Below the pieces are notes generated by a model. That model was given only the letters and a program-made list of their open reading frames with translations. It did not search any database and was not told where the DNA came from. The position numbers were made by a program, and so were the translations under genes. DNA of 64,000 bases from positions 137,531 to 201,530 of the forward strand of contig JAGXGE010000032.1 of assembly GCA_024637015.1 (NCBI GenBank), in the 5' to 3' direction. Of the stretch, positions 49,138 to 59,292 are shown piece by piece (position 1 is the first letter of the stretch; every line of letters begins with the position of its first letter). This DNA is from Aequorivita sp. GTDB taxonomy: Bacteria > Bacteroidota > Bacteroidia > Flavobacteriales > Flavobacteriaceae.

Positions 49138-50400
49138 TTAAGCCAAAGCTTTAATGTCTTTTCCTGTAGGCAGCTCAAAGATTTCCAAATCAAAATAGGG
49201 GATTGCGGCCAGCAAATGGTCAAATATATCTGCTTGAATATGTTCGTAGTTTTCCCACTTTTTATCGTGGCTGTAGCAGAAAATTTCAATAGGAATACCT
49301 TTATCTGTTGGTGCCAAATGGCGAACCATCATAAAAAGATCTTTGTTTATGGCAGAGTTTTCGCTCAAAAAAGCATCCGCATAATGACGGAAAACTCCAA
49401 GATTTGTTTGGTTTCTGCCATTAATTAACAATTCTTTATCAGCTTCGGTTTGGCGGTTGTATTTTGAAACTTCCTTTTCACGGTGTTCCAAATAAGGTTT
49501 AATCAACTGAATTTTCTTTAATCTATCAATGTCTTGTTCAGAAAGAAAATGGATGGAAGATTGTTTTATAAATATGGCACGCTTTATTCTTCTTCCGTCA
49601 CTTTCTTGCATTCCGCGCCAGTTTTGAAAGGAATCGGCAATCAAACTATAAGTGGGAATGGTTGTAAAAGTATTGTCAAAATTCTGTACTCGAACTGTTG
49701 CCAAGTTAATTTCAGTAACGTAACCATCTGCTCCAAATTTGCTGAAAGTAATCCAATCGCCAATCCGCACAATATCATTCACTGAAACTTGAATACTTGC
49801 CACAAAACCGAGGATAGTATCTTTAAAAATTAATAGAATTACTGCCGAAGCCGCCCCCAGAGTGGTAAGACTGACGACCGAAAAACCCGTAAGAAGTTGG
49901 ATAATCCAAAAAATCCCCACACCCCAAGCAAATATCATCATCACCTGCACATAGCTTTCCATTGGCTTATCGCGGTAATTCTCATTTTCTTCAAGAAAAT
50001 TGCGTGTACTGCGAAGAATACTTCTGAAAATATATACAGAAAGTATGACTGAAAAAATCTTTGCCGCAACCAACAAAAGATTTGTCATTAATGGCGATTC
50101 AATGAAAATTATTGGAATCAAGTGCCACAAAATGATCAAGGGCAGGATATGGGCAACGTATTTCGGAAAATTACTTTTTACAAGATAATCGTCAAAAGTG
50201 GTTTTAGTTTTATTGCTAAATGCCTTAAAAGATTCTATGATGAATTTTCTAAAAACAATGTCAAGAATAAAAACACCAACAAAAACGATAATACAGTTTA
50301 CAACAACATTAATAAAAATAGCCCATTGCAAGGTCATTCCTTCGCCAACAAGGTATTCTTGAAGGATACAACTATACTTCTGTAGTGTTTCTGTATTCAT
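49138..50400 (-). CDS. Mechanosensitive ion channel, MscS superfamily (YbdG-like)
   Basis: TTLGAASAVILLIFKDTILGFVASIQVSVNDIVRIGDWITF. Confidence 0.9.
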   Translation of the reverse strand: MNTETLQKYSCILQEYLVGEGMTLQWAIFINVVVNCIIVFVGVFILDIVFRKFIIESFKAFSNKTKTTFDDYLVKSNFPKYVAHILPLIILWHLIPIIFIESPLMTNLLLVAAKIFSVILSVYIFRSILRSTRNFLEENENYRDKPMESYVQVMMIFAWGVGIFWIIQLLTGFSVVSLTTLGAASAVILLIFKDTILGFVASIQVSVNDIVRIGDWITFSKFGADGYVTEINLATVRVQNFDNTFTTIPTYSLIADSFQNWRGMQESDGRRIKRAIFIKQSSIHFLSEQDIDRLKKIQLIKPYLEHREKEVSKYNRQTEADKELLINGRNQTNLGVFRHYADAFLSENSAINKDLFMMVRHLAPTDKGIPIEIFCYSHDKKWENYEHIQADIFDHLLAAIPYFDLEIFELPTGKDIKALA

Positions 50401-50678
50401 TATAGATATTTACGTTCTACATAAAAAGGACCAAAAGGTAACAAGGAGCACATAATGACTATGAACAAATCTGAAATGGACCATTTCAATTTTTTGAACA
50501 TATAGATAGCGCCGCCAACGTAAAGCACAAACAAAACACCATGTGCCATTCCCACAACTTGAACCATTTGCGGCATATGCCAAATATATTTCAAAGGCAT
50601 TGCAATTCCTAAAAGCACAAGAAAAGATATAGCCTCTAACGTGCTGATCAATCTATATGATTTTATTAAAAGTTCCAC
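50400..50678 (-). CDS. DUF3817 membrane protein
   Basis: YRLISTLEAISFLVLLGIAMPLKY..GMAHGVLFVLYV..LLPFGPFYVER. Confidence 0.85.
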   Translation of the reverse strand: MELLIKSYRLISTLEAISFLVLLGIAMPLKYIWHMPQMVQVVGMAHGVLFVLYVGGAIYMFKKLKWSISDLFIVIMCSLLPFGPFYVERKYL

Positions 50679-50789
50679 TGTTTTCAGTTTTTTTGCAAAG
50701 ATACACCATGCATTTTGACCTACTAAACTTTAAGATTAATTTAAACGAAGAATTCTTTTATGAAGAATGATTATCTTTAAAAGAAAAAA

Positions 50790-51713
50790 ATGCTTGTACT
50801 ATTACAATCTCCCACGGAAACAATCAAAATTTCTCTGGAAAGTTATTATGAAGAGTTTCTAAAGGTAATTCCACGTGTTGCGTTGGCAATATTGGTGATA
50901 ATTTTGGGTGTTTTACTCGCGCAGTTATTGACTAATTTTTACAAAAAGCAATTTCAAAAAAAATCTGAAGACCCTCTAATGTCTCGTTTTTTGGCCCAAG
51001 CTGTAAAAATTATACTCATTATAATTGCAATTATGCTTGCGTTAAGAATTGCTGGATTGGATGGAATTGCCTCAGGACTTTTAACAGCTGTTGGCGGCGG
51101 TGCCATTATTTTGGGTTTTGCTTTTCAAGATATTGGGAAGAATTTTTTAGCGGGAATTATTCTCGCCTTCAACAGACCCTTTAATATTAACGATACTATT
51201 AAGGTTGACAATATTTTCGGAAAGGTAAAAGAACTTAATTTTCGGTACTCACACATAAAAACCTTTGATGGTCGTGATATTTATATCCCGAACAGTGATG
51301 TGCTTACAAAACCAGTTGAAAATTATACGGCAGATGGCTTTTACAGAGTAGATTTCACTGTGGGGATTGGATATGAAGACGATATACAAGCTGCGAAAAA
51401 AGCAATCCAAGATATTTTAGATGTAAACAAAGAAGTAATACGCGACGTGGACCACGAAAATTTTGTAATAGAAGATGAACTCGCCGCTAGCACAGTAAAC
51501 CTAAAGGTTTATTTTTGGGTAGATACTGTTGATTATCGCCGTGCTTCTAGAGTGCTTCGGGGAATGGTTATTAGACAAGTTAAGGAGGAACTATTCAAGA
51601 AAGGGTTCAATCTTCCTGCAGATATTAAAGAACTTAAAATTTATGGAACTGAAGATGCCATTCCTATTAAATTCAGAAATAGCCCAGAATTTCCTAAAGA
51701 AAATAAAAAATGA
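50790..51713 (+). CDS. MscS-family mechanosensitive ion channel
   Basis: LTAVGGGAIILGFAFQDIGKNFLAGIILAFNRPFNINDTI. Confidence 0.92.
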   Translation: MLVLLQSPTETIKISLESYYEEFLKVIPRVALAILVIILGVLLAQLLTNFYKKQFQKKSEDPLMSRFLAQAVKIILIIIAIMLALRIAGLDGIASGLLTAVGGGAIILGFAFQDIGKNFLAGIILAFNRPFNINDTIKVDNIFGKVKELNFRYSHIKTFDGRDIYIPNSDVLTKPVENYTADGFYRVDFTVGIGYEDDIQAAKKAIQDILDVNKEVIRDVDHENFVIEDELAASTVNLKVYFWVDTVDYRRASRVLRGMVIRQVKEELFKKGFNLPADIKELKIYGTEDAIPIKFRNSPEFPKENKK

Positions 51714-51756
51714 AACTGCTTCCTTGCGGTTTATTAAAAACCATAAAGAAGCAGTT
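51714..51756. terminator. Hairpin terminator
   Basis: AACTGCTTC...ggttt/aaacc...GAAGCAGTT; lies between convergent genes. Confidence 0.65.
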
Positions 51757-51772
51757 AAAATAAAATATTCTG

Positions 51773-52513
51773 TTACTGTGCAGTATAACCACCGTCAACA
51801 GTATAATAGGAACCTGTAACGAAACTAGCCTCATCACTGCACAACCAATAAACAAGATTTGCCACCTCGTCAGGTTCTCCCAAACGACCGATAGGATGCA
51901 GTTGTACTAATTGCTTTTTCTGTTCTTCATCAATTTGGTCGAGTAGTGGTGTTTTGATATACCCAGGCCCAACGGAATTTATTCTAACATTATCTTTGGC
52001 ATATTCCAAAGCTGCTGTTTTTGTGAGGCCCACAACTCCGTGCTTTGCCGCAACATATGCAACGGAATTTGGCGTACCGACACTTCCTAAAATAGAAGCC
52101 ATATTAACAATAGCTCCACCGCCAGCTTTAATGATTTCAGGAACTTGATAACGTGTGCCAAAAAAAACACCACTCAAATTAACACCTATAACCTTTTCCC
52201 AGCTATCTAAAGAATAATCAGCTGTCTTTTCCATTTCCCCGCCAATACCGGCATTATTTATGGCGTAGTGTAAATTGCCGAATTTTTCGATGGTTTGCTT
52301 TACCAATTGTTCACATTCTTTTGGTTTTGAGGTGTCAGCCTTAATAAAGAAAGCTGAACCTTTTTTATCGGTTATTTCTTTTACTACCTTTTTTCCAGCA
52401 TCTTCGTCGATATCATTTACTACTACATTGGCATCATTTAGTGCGAATTTGTGCGAAATTGCCCTTCCAAGTCCAGAACCTGCTCCGGTTACGATTACTG
52501 TTTTATTTTTCAT
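51773..52513 (-). CDS. SDR-family oxidoreductase
   Basis: VTGAGSGLGRAIS; YVAAKHGVVGLTK; ~C-terminal GSYYTVDGGYTAQ. Confidence 0.92.
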   Translation of the reverse strand: MKNKTVIVTGAGSGLGRAISHKFALNDANVVVNDIDEDAGKKVVKEITDKKGSAFFIKADTSKPKECEQLVKQTIEKFGNLHYAINNAGIGGEMEKTADYSLDSWEKVIGVNLSGVFFGTRYQVPEIIKAGGGAIVNMASILGSVGTPNSVAYVAAKHGVVGLTKTAALEYAKDNVRINSVGPGYIKTPLLDQIDEEQKKQLVQLHPIGRLGEPDEVANLVYWLCSDEASFVTGSYYTVDGGYTAQ

Positions 52514-52577
52514 AATAATTTTGTTTTTTATAAAGTTACGATGAAGTAATAGGAAAATGTATTAATTAAATATTAAA

Positions 52578-53192
52578 TCAATCACAGGGCAGGGGAACAT
52601 TAAGGGTTTTGTAGCTCCAGTTTTTTTGAAAGCTGAAATGCCACCATTCAGTGCGAATGGTATTGAAGCCGAATTTTCGCATACCTTCAAAAAGAAGCTT
52701 TCGGTTGTTGAGTATTTCTTTTGAAAAATTATAATTATCAATATGGGCTTCCCTTCCAAAGTAATCATAATCACTGCCCATTTCAACATAACAACCCTCT
52801 AAAGTTTCCAGCGTAATATCTACTGCTGCACCTTTATTATGAATGGAACCATTTCCAGAAGGATTTCCAACATAAGTTGGTCTTGGTACTTTTGCCCACA
52901 TTTTTCTTTGTACATCCAGTGGGCGGTAACAATCATATATTTTTATACGATACCCTTTTTCACAAAAATATTGGTTGGCTTGTAAAAGTGCTCCAGCTAC
53001 TTCGGGTCTAAGCAGGCATTTTGGGCAATCATAAAGCGTTTCACCAATAAAATTGTTTGGCGTTGCGTACCGGATTTCATAACTGAATTCTGTTGAAAGT
53101 TTTTCAAGATTTACTAGGGGTTCCTGAAATTTCTCTTCGGAAGAAAAGCTGAGGAATATACATATGAAAAATAGAATTGATAGCAGCTTCAT
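52578..53192 (-). CDS. M15D D-alanyl-D-alanine dipeptidase (VanX/DdpX-like)
   Basis: YDCYRPLDVQRKMW; GSIHNKGAAVDITL; TEWWHFSF. Confidence 0.92.
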   Translation of the reverse strand: MKLLSILFFICIFLSFSSEEKFQEPLVNLEKLSTEFSYEIRYATPNNFIGETLYDCPKCLLRPEVAGALLQANQYFCEKGYRIKIYDCYRPLDVQRKMWAKVPRPTYVGNPSGNGSIHNKGAAVDITLETLEGCYVEMGSDYDYFGREAHIDNYNFSKEILNNRKLLFEGMRKFGFNTIRTEWWHFSFQKNWSYKTLNVPLPCD

Positions 53193-53262
53193 TTTTCAAA
53201 TTTAAGTAGAATTTAATAACATTCGGAATCACTATTTGTAACTTTGAATAAAACGAAAAACT

Positions 53263-53988
53263 ATGAATGATTTAGGAAGAAAATCCGCACTGGTTACAGG
53301 CGGTACAAAAGGAATAGGTTATGGAATTGCCGAAGCTTTAATGAATGAAGGTATTAACGTTGCTATAACTGGAAGAACAAAAGAAACAGCAGCAGAAGCT
53401 GCCAAAAAGCTAAATTCCAAGGGCAATGATAGGGCACAGGCTATAGGCTTGGAAGCAGACGTCCGCAGTTATGAAAGTCAACAAAAAGCGGTTGCTGAAA
53501 CTATTAATAAATTTGGAACTGTTGATATTGTCATCGCAAATGCTGGTTTGGGACATTTTGGCTCTGTGGAAGATATTAGTGTTGAAGAATGGAAGGAAAC
53601 CATTGACACAAATCTTTCGGGACCTTTCTATTCTCTAAAAGCTAGCGTAGACCAATTAAAGAAAAACAAGGGCTATTTTATAAGCATCTCCAGTTTGGCG
53701 GGAACCAATTTCTTTAAGGGTGGAAGCGCTTATAATGCTAGTAAGTTTGGACTAACAGGTTTTACACAAGCCGCAATGCTGGACCTTCGCGATCACGGAA
53801 TAAAAGTGAGTACCATTATGCCTGGTTCGGTTTCAACACATTTTGCTGGTAATGAACCCGCTGAAAAAGACGCTTGGAAAATTCAGAAAGAAGACATTGG
53901 GAAACTTGTTGTTGATTTACTGAAGATGAACCCACGCACCTTGCCAAGCAAGATTGAAGTGCGGCCTACAATGCCTCCTTCAAAATAA
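53263..53988 (+). CDS. SDR-family oxidoreductase (3-ketoacyl reductase-like)
   Basis: VTGGTKGIGYGIAEAL; YNASKFGLTGFTQAA. Confidence 0.92.
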   Translation: MNDLGRKSALVTGGTKGIGYGIAEALMNEGINVAITGRTKETAAEAAKKLNSKGNDRAQAIGLEADVRSYESQQKAVAETINKFGTVDIVIANAGLGHFGSVEDISVEEWKETIDTNLSGPFYSLKASVDQLKKNKGYFISISSLAGTNFFKGGSAYNASKFGLTGFTQAAMLDLRDHGIKVSTIMPGSVSTHFAGNEPAEKDAWKIQKEDIGKLVVDLLKMNPRTLPSKIEVRPTMPPSK

Positions 53989-54011
53989 ATTACACTTTTT
54001 AGTTAGGATAT

Positions 54012-54046
54012 AAAAAAGGCGGTTCATTTTAAATTGAACCGCCTTT
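54012..54046. terminator. Bidirectional intrinsic terminator
   Basis: AAAGGCGGTTCA...TGAACCGCCTTT. Confidence 0.85.
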
Positions 54047-54070
54047 ACTATATTTGTTTACTTTCTATTT

Positions 54071-54913
54071 TTAATTGGCAGAAAGCATGGCCAAGAATTT
54101 ATCAAGGTTTGGCAATATTACTATGCGCGTTCTTCTATTAGTGGCACGACCTTCCTTGGTGTCATTTTCTGTTAGTGGGTGAAAACTACTTCTCCCAGCA
54201 GCAATCAACTTTGCTGGGTCTACACCGTAGGCATCTTGCAATTTACGAATAACAGCGGTTGAACGGTCCACACTCAACTCCCAGTTGTCTTTGATGTAAG
54301 CACCTGTCTTTACGGTTTGGCTATCCGTATGGCCTTCCACCATTACTTCCAGTGCAGGTTCACTGTTGATTACATTGGCAAGACGTTCCAAAAGGTTGTT
54401 TGCCTTAGGGTTTACGCGAGCACTTCCTGAGCTGAATAATAATTTATCAGAAATAGTAATCATTACCACAGTTTCATCAATATCAATATTAATGTCATCT
54501 TCTTCACCTTCGCCAACTAAAGTGTTGTCTAGGTTCTTTTTAAGATTGTGGGAAACAATAAGATTCATAGAATCTTTAAGGGTTTTTGCCTGTGCCAATT
54601 CTTGGGGATCTACATTGACGAGGGCTTTCCTCATTTTCTCTTTGTCGTTTTCGGAAACCACAATGCCTTCAATCGCTTGTAGGCGACTGTTATTACTGTC
54701 AGTTAACGACTGAATTTTTGAATTGTAGCTAGCAACGCGCTCTTCAATCTTGGCGTACTTGGCTTCAATTTCTTCTTTTTCAAGTTGCGTTTTAGATAGT
54801 GTAGAGCGGGTATCATTGTATTGATTTTCCAGTTCTACATACTTCTTTTTTGAAACGCAGGAAGTAGCAATCAGTGCTCCGGCCAGCAATGTTAATGCAA
54901 TAGCTTTTTTCAT
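54071..54913 (-). CDS. OmpA-family lipoprotein
   Basis: LAGALIATSCVSKKKY lipobox; MVEGHTDSQT..NWELSVDRSTAVIRKL..GRSSFHP. Confidence 0.92.
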   Translation of the reverse strand: MKKAIALTLLAGALIATSCVSKKKYVELENQYNDTRSTLSKTQLEKEEIEAKYAKIEERVASYNSKIQSLTDSNNSRLQAIEGIVVSENDKEKMRKALVNVDPQELAQAKTLKDSMNLIVSHNLKKNLDNTLVGEGEEDDINIDIDETVVMITISDKLLFSSGSARVNPKANNLLERLANVINSEPALEVMVEGHTDSQTVKTGAYIKDNWELSVDRSTAVIRKLQDAYGVDPAKLIAAGRSSFHPLTENDTKEGRATNRRTRIVILPNLDKFLAMLSAN

Positions 54914-55182
54914 AATACTAAGTTTTAGGGTTTGTTAAGTATGTATAACAGCAGAACGCACCAAAAAATTAGTTAATGGATGCTATTGTTTTGTTAAAAG
55001 CAGTTTAGTTGAACCATTCAAATAAATAACTCAAAACTAAATGCAAAATGATGAAAACGATAATAGTGCCTAGTAAATGCATTTACCGCCGTCAATTTTT
55101 TTGGAGCCACCAAACAGCAAGTAAGATTCTGATTTTTTTTTAAGAAACCTCTTTTAAAGACACAGAATTGTTAAAAGATAAT

Positions 55183-56073
55183 TTATTTCTCTTTGTTTGG
55201 AGCCATCTGCAACATGTTTTTACCGAAATCCAACGTGCGGATAGGGAAAGGAATGTTGATGCCAGCTTCGTTAAAGTTTTTCTTGATCAGTTTTATTGCT
55301 TTATGCTGTGCTTCTAGTTTGGGTTTTGGTTTGGTACTTTCAACCCAAAAGCGAGTCACAAAGTTGATGGAACTATCGCCAAACTCTGTAAAAAAGAATT
55401 CAACTTCCTCGTTTTTTTGTTGTTCAAAATTTTCAGAAATAATTTTAGTCACTAAATCCTCAACTTTTTGAAGATCACTTTCATAACCTACCCCGCAACT
55501 AACATCCACACGAGAGCGGTGTGACAACGAATAGTTGGTAAAAGGATTTTCTATAAAGACCGAATTGGGTATTACTACATATTCATTGTCCGTTTGTCGG
55601 ATGGTAACATTTCTAAGGTTTATTTCATCAACATAGCCAGTTTTTCCCTGAGCATCAATAAAATCGCCAATACGTACTTTGGGTAAGAAGGAAAGCATAA
55701 GGCCCGAAAAAGTGTTGCTAAGGGTTCCCTGTAATGCCAAACCAATGGCCAAACCAACTACTCCAGCACCAGCGAGCACTGAGGTAAGCACTTTGTCAAG
55801 TTGCATAACGCCCAATGCCACAAAGAAGCCAATAAGGATTATAACAGCACTCACTATTTTGGAAAGCATCTGTTTGACAGATTCATCTGCTATCTTTCTA
55901 AAAAGTATTTTATATGAGAACTTCTTTAATCCTTTGGCAATGAAATAGAAAATTACCATTACCAGCACAGCGACTGCGAAGTTGGGAAGCTTTAGAATGA
56001 TGGCATCAAGCCATCCGTCTAGTTTGTCCCATAAATTTGAAATTGAATCGTTTACTGAAAATTTTACTGACAT
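55183..56073 (-). CDS. MscS-family mechanosensitive ion channel
   Basis: LTSVLAGAGVVGLAIGLALQGTLSNTFSGLMLSF. Confidence 0.92.
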   Translation of the reverse strand: MSVKFSVNDSISNLWDKLDGWLDAIILKLPNFAVAVLVMVIFYFIAKGLKKFSYKILFRKIADESVKQMLSKIVSAVIILIGFFVALGVMQLDKVLTSVLAGAGVVGLAIGLALQGTLSNTFSGLMLSFLPKVRIGDFIDAQGKTGYVDEINLRNVTIRQTDNEYVVIPNSVFIENPFTNYSLSHRSRVDVSCGVGYESDLQKVEDLVTKIISENFEQQKNEEVEFFFTEFGDSSINFVTRFWVESTKPKPKLEAQHKAIKLIKKNFNEAGINIPFPIRTLDFGKNMLQMAPNKEK

Positions 56074-56086
56074 ATTATTTTTTTAT

Positions 56087-57910
56087 TTATAAAAGAGTGG
56101 ATAGCATAAAAGTACCCAAAACCCAAAGAATAATTGATAGAATGCCTCCAATTATAAAAAAATGTTTGAACTTATAAAAGCCCATTCCATAAATTAAAGT
56201 ATTTGTTTGATAGCCCACTGGCGTGAAAAAACTAAAGTTGGCCCCAAACAAAACCGAAAGTATAAAAGGTTTGAATGGCAAGTTTAAACCTACAGCAACT
56301 GCAATGGCGATAGGCGTCATTATAATAGCCGTTGCGTTGTTGCTCACCATACTGCTCATAAGCATTGTTATTAAATAGATAAGCCCAATTATAACAACAT
56401 TTGATTGTCCACTCAAAATGCTGAGCAAATGGTCAGAAATCCATTTATCTGCTCCTGTATTATTCATTGCGACGCCTAGCGGAATCATTCCAGCCAGTAA
56501 AAATATTACCTGCCAATTGATGCGGTGATAAACATCGTTCAGATCCAAGCAACGCGTAATTAGCAATAGACAAACACCCGTTATTGTGCTTATTAAAATA
56601 CTTAAAATTCCGCTTGCCGCCAAGCCAATTACCAACAAGAGTATTATAAACGATAACGTTCTTTTTGTTTTATTCACCGAAGGTTTAGTTTTGTGCTCCA
56701 TAAGAATCGCGATGTTTTCCAGGTCGTAAAGTTGGTTTATTTCGTCTTTTGGAATTTCCACAAGTAATCTATCACCAGGCTTCAATGTTATTTGCTCAAT
56801 GTTTTTCCGAACCAAGCGTTCCTTAGTGTTTCTTATGTTTTTGCGCTTTTTGATAGCGATTGGCAATGCATTTTTAAAGGTTTGCCTCCTGAGTTGTTTT
56901 AATGTTTTTCCTATTAGAACTGAACCAGGCAGAATTAACAATTCCACAAACCACAAATCATCTTGTTTTTTTGTTTCTTCACTTTCTTCATGTTCCCCTT
57001 CTTTCTTTTTTTTATCATTTCCCCGTGGTTTGTGAACGTTCAGCCCTTCCGCTTCGTTTAGTTTGGTGAGATTTTCTAAATCACACATAAGCAGCAGCTT
57101 ATCATTTTTTTTTAGAGTTATATAACGCCCAGGGGCATTGGTTATCTCTTTGTTTCTTGTAAGTTTTAAAATGGAAATTTCGGGGTTGTTGAATAGAAAG
57201 GTATCTTCAATGTTTTTATCAATTAACTTAGAATCTTTGTCAATGGTTACTGTAGTTACATAGTTTTCCAAATGATAGGCTTCTCGCAAATTTTCTTTGG
57301 AATCATTTGGAAGCCATCTTGAAGCAATAGTAATAACTATTATTCCGACAATCAAAAAGATTACTCCAAAGGAAGAAAACTCAAAAAAACTAAATCTTTC
57401 AGCTCCCAAATCTCTTGCAACCGAATTCACGATAAGGTTGGTAGATGTTCCCATCAGGGTGCAACTTCCTCCCAAAATACCTGCAAAGGAGATTGGTAAA
57501 AGAAGTTTGGATTGCGGCAGGTTGAAGCGTTTGGATAACTCTGAAATGATTTTAATAAAAACAATTACGACTGCAGTAGTATTTATAAAAGCTGAAATAC
57601 TGCCCGTAATAAACATAAAGATAGGCAACAAGAGGAAGAGGGGTAAAATGTGAAGGTTTTTCAGAAAGCGTGCCAGTGAAGCTATTACACCGTTATCTTC
57701 AAGCGCTAGGGCAATAATCATTAAAGAAAGTACTGTGATTGTTGCTGTATTCGAAAACCCTGAAATCGCTTCCTCAGGTTTCACCAATCCCGTTAAAGCC
57801 AGTGAGGCAATAATCAACATCGCTATTTTATCTACAGAAAAGACTTCAAAAGCGAAAAGAATAATGGTAACGAACAGAATAGAAAAAACGAGTATTATTT
57901 CTGTGGTCAT
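56087..57910 (-). CDS. SLC13-family permease with RCK_C/TrkA-C domains
   Basis: LLPISFAGILGGSCTLMGTSTNLIVN; central soluble TrkA-C-like repeats; 607 aa. Confidence 0.9.
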   Translation of the reverse strand: MTTEIILVFSILFVTIILFAFEVFSVDKIAMLIIASLALTGLVKPEEAISGFSNTATITVLSLMIIALALEDNGVIASLARFLKNLHILPLFLLLPIFMFITGSISAFINTTAVVIVFIKIISELSKRFNLPQSKLLLPISFAGILGGSCTLMGTSTNLIVNSVARDLGAERFSFFEFSSFGVIFLIVGIIVITIASRWLPNDSKENLREAYHLENYVTTVTIDKDSKLIDKNIEDTFLFNNPEISILKLTRNKEITNAPGRYITLKKNDKLLLMCDLENLTKLNEAEGLNVHKPRGNDKKKKEGEHEESEETKKQDDLWFVELLILPGSVLIGKTLKQLRRQTFKNALPIAIKKRKNIRNTKERLVRKNIEQITLKPGDRLLVEIPKDEINQLYDLENIAILMEHKTKPSVNKTKRTLSFIILLLVIGLAASGILSILISTITGVCLLLITRCLDLNDVYHRINWQVIFLLAGMIPLGVAMNNTGADKWISDHLLSILSGQSNVVIIGLIYLITMLMSSMVSNNATAIIMTPIAIAVAVGLNLPFKPFILSVLFGANFSFFTPVGYQTNTLIYGMGFYKFKHFFIIGGILSIILWVLGTFMLSTLL

Positions 57911-57974
57911 GTGGATTGTTGGTTGATCTTATAAAGATAACCTCAGAAATAAAACCCGTTACTAAGAATTTCAT

Positions 57975-57999
57975 AAAATATTGACAGTGTCAATATTTT
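57975..57999. promoter_or_regulatory. Perfect 12-bp inverted repeat (possible operator or rpoD terminator)
   Basis: AAAATATTGACA-G-TGTCAATATTTT. Confidence 0.45.
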
Positions 58000-58012
58000 T
58001 AACACTTTTTGC

Positions 58013-58879
58013 CTATCCCAGATATTTTTTTAATATATGGCTTTTTGAAGTTTGGCGAAGTCTGCGAATTGCTTTTTCACGAATTTGGCGAACACGTTCA
58101 CGACTCAAATCAAAAGTATCGCCGATTTCCTGAAGCGTCATTGGTGGTTGTCCGCAAAGTCCAAAATTCAATTTTACCACATCTGCTTCACGCGGTGCCA
58201 ATGTATCAAGCGCACGGTTTATTTCAATTCTAAGTGATTCGTGTAACAAATTTTTGTCAGGGTTAGGACTTTCACCAGAACTCAAAACATCATAAAGATT
58301 GTTATCGTTTTCCCCTTCTTGAAAAGGTGCGTCCATGGATAGACTTCGTGTTGAGTTTTTAAGTGAACTTTTCACTTTCGACTCACTGAAGTCAAGTTCA
58401 TTGGCAATTTCGGCTGCAGTTGGGATGCGCTGAAATTTTTGCTCAAGATGGATTGATGCTTTTTTTATTTTGTTTATATCGCCAATTTTGTTCAATGGAA
58501 GTCTAACTACCCGAGATTGCTCCGCTATAGCTTGCAAAATAGCCTGGCGTATCCACCAAACGGCATAGGAAATAAATTTAAAACCGCGGGTTTCATCAAA
58601 CCTTTTGGCTGCTTTTACCAAACCTACATTTCCTTCGTTAATAAGATCGGGAAGGCTCAGCCCCTGATTTTGATATTGTTTTGCCACGGAAATCACAAAT
58701 CGTAGATTTGCCCTGCTTAATTTATTTAAAGCAGCTTGATCTCCTTCACGAATACGTTGGGCCAACTCCACTTCTTCTTCTGCCGTTATCAAATCTATTT
58801 TGCTAACGTCCTGTAAATAACTGTTTAATGATTTAGTTTCGCGGTTGGTTACTTGCTTCGTGATTTTAAGTTGTCTCAT
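58013..58879 (-). CDS. rpoD: Primary sigma factor RpoD/SigA, Bacteroidetes type
   Basis: [57 protein letters not shown]; region 4 [18 protein letters not shown]. Confidence 0.95.
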   Translation of the reverse strand: MRQLKITKQVTNRETKSLNSYLQDVSKIDLITAEEEVELAQRIREGDQAALNKLSRANLRFVISVAKQYQNQGLSLPDLINEGNVGLVKAAKRFDETRGFKFISYAVWWIRQAILQAIAEQSRVVRLPLNKIGDINKIKKASIHLEQKFQRIPTAAEIANELDFSESKVKSSLKNSTRSLSMDAPFQEGENDNNLYDVLSSGESPNPDKNLLHESLRIEINRALDTLAPREADVVKLNFGLCGQPPMTLQEIGDTFDLSRERVRQIREKAIRRLRQTSKSHILKKYLG

Positions 58880-59001
58880 ATATTCTTCTTAAGTTTTTTT
58901 AACACGGCATAGTACCATTTTATATGGTAATTTCCAAATAGTTAACACTATTTGTTAAAATTTGATATTCACATAATTTTTATTTACTTTAACTGAAAAA
59001 A

Positions 59002-59205
59002 ATGAAGAATTGGAGAATTTCAATAATTTTGTTGCTTTGCAGTATTTCCATAAACGCGCAAAAACCCACGGAGGTTCCAAAACCTAGTGAAAAGCCCATT
59101 GATTTAGCCAATCCAGCAGATATTATTATTTACATTGTTTTGCCATTGTGCGCTGTTTTGTTTTTCTTTATTTGGCGTGGAAAAAGAAATAAAACGAAGA
59201 AATAA
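59002..59205 (+). CDS. Small single-TM secreted or membrane protein
   Basis: 67 aa; signal peptide plus C-terminal TM IIIYIVLPLCAVLFFFIWRGKR. Confidence 0.6.
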   Translation: MKNWRISIILLLCSISINAQKPTEVPKPSEKPIDLANPADIIIYIVLPLCAVLFFFIWRGKRNKTKK

Positions 59206-59292
59206 CTTTTTTAATTATTTAACAGCAACTTATATTCTTTTGATATTATTTTTGGTGCAATTGTTGTTGCTTTGATTTCAAAATTTCATTTT

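Noticed and set aside
52578-53192. VanX-like dipeptidase as vancomycin resistance cluster
   Set aside because: No vanH/vanA-type ligase or VanRS nearby; fits a housekeeping M15D dipeptidase.
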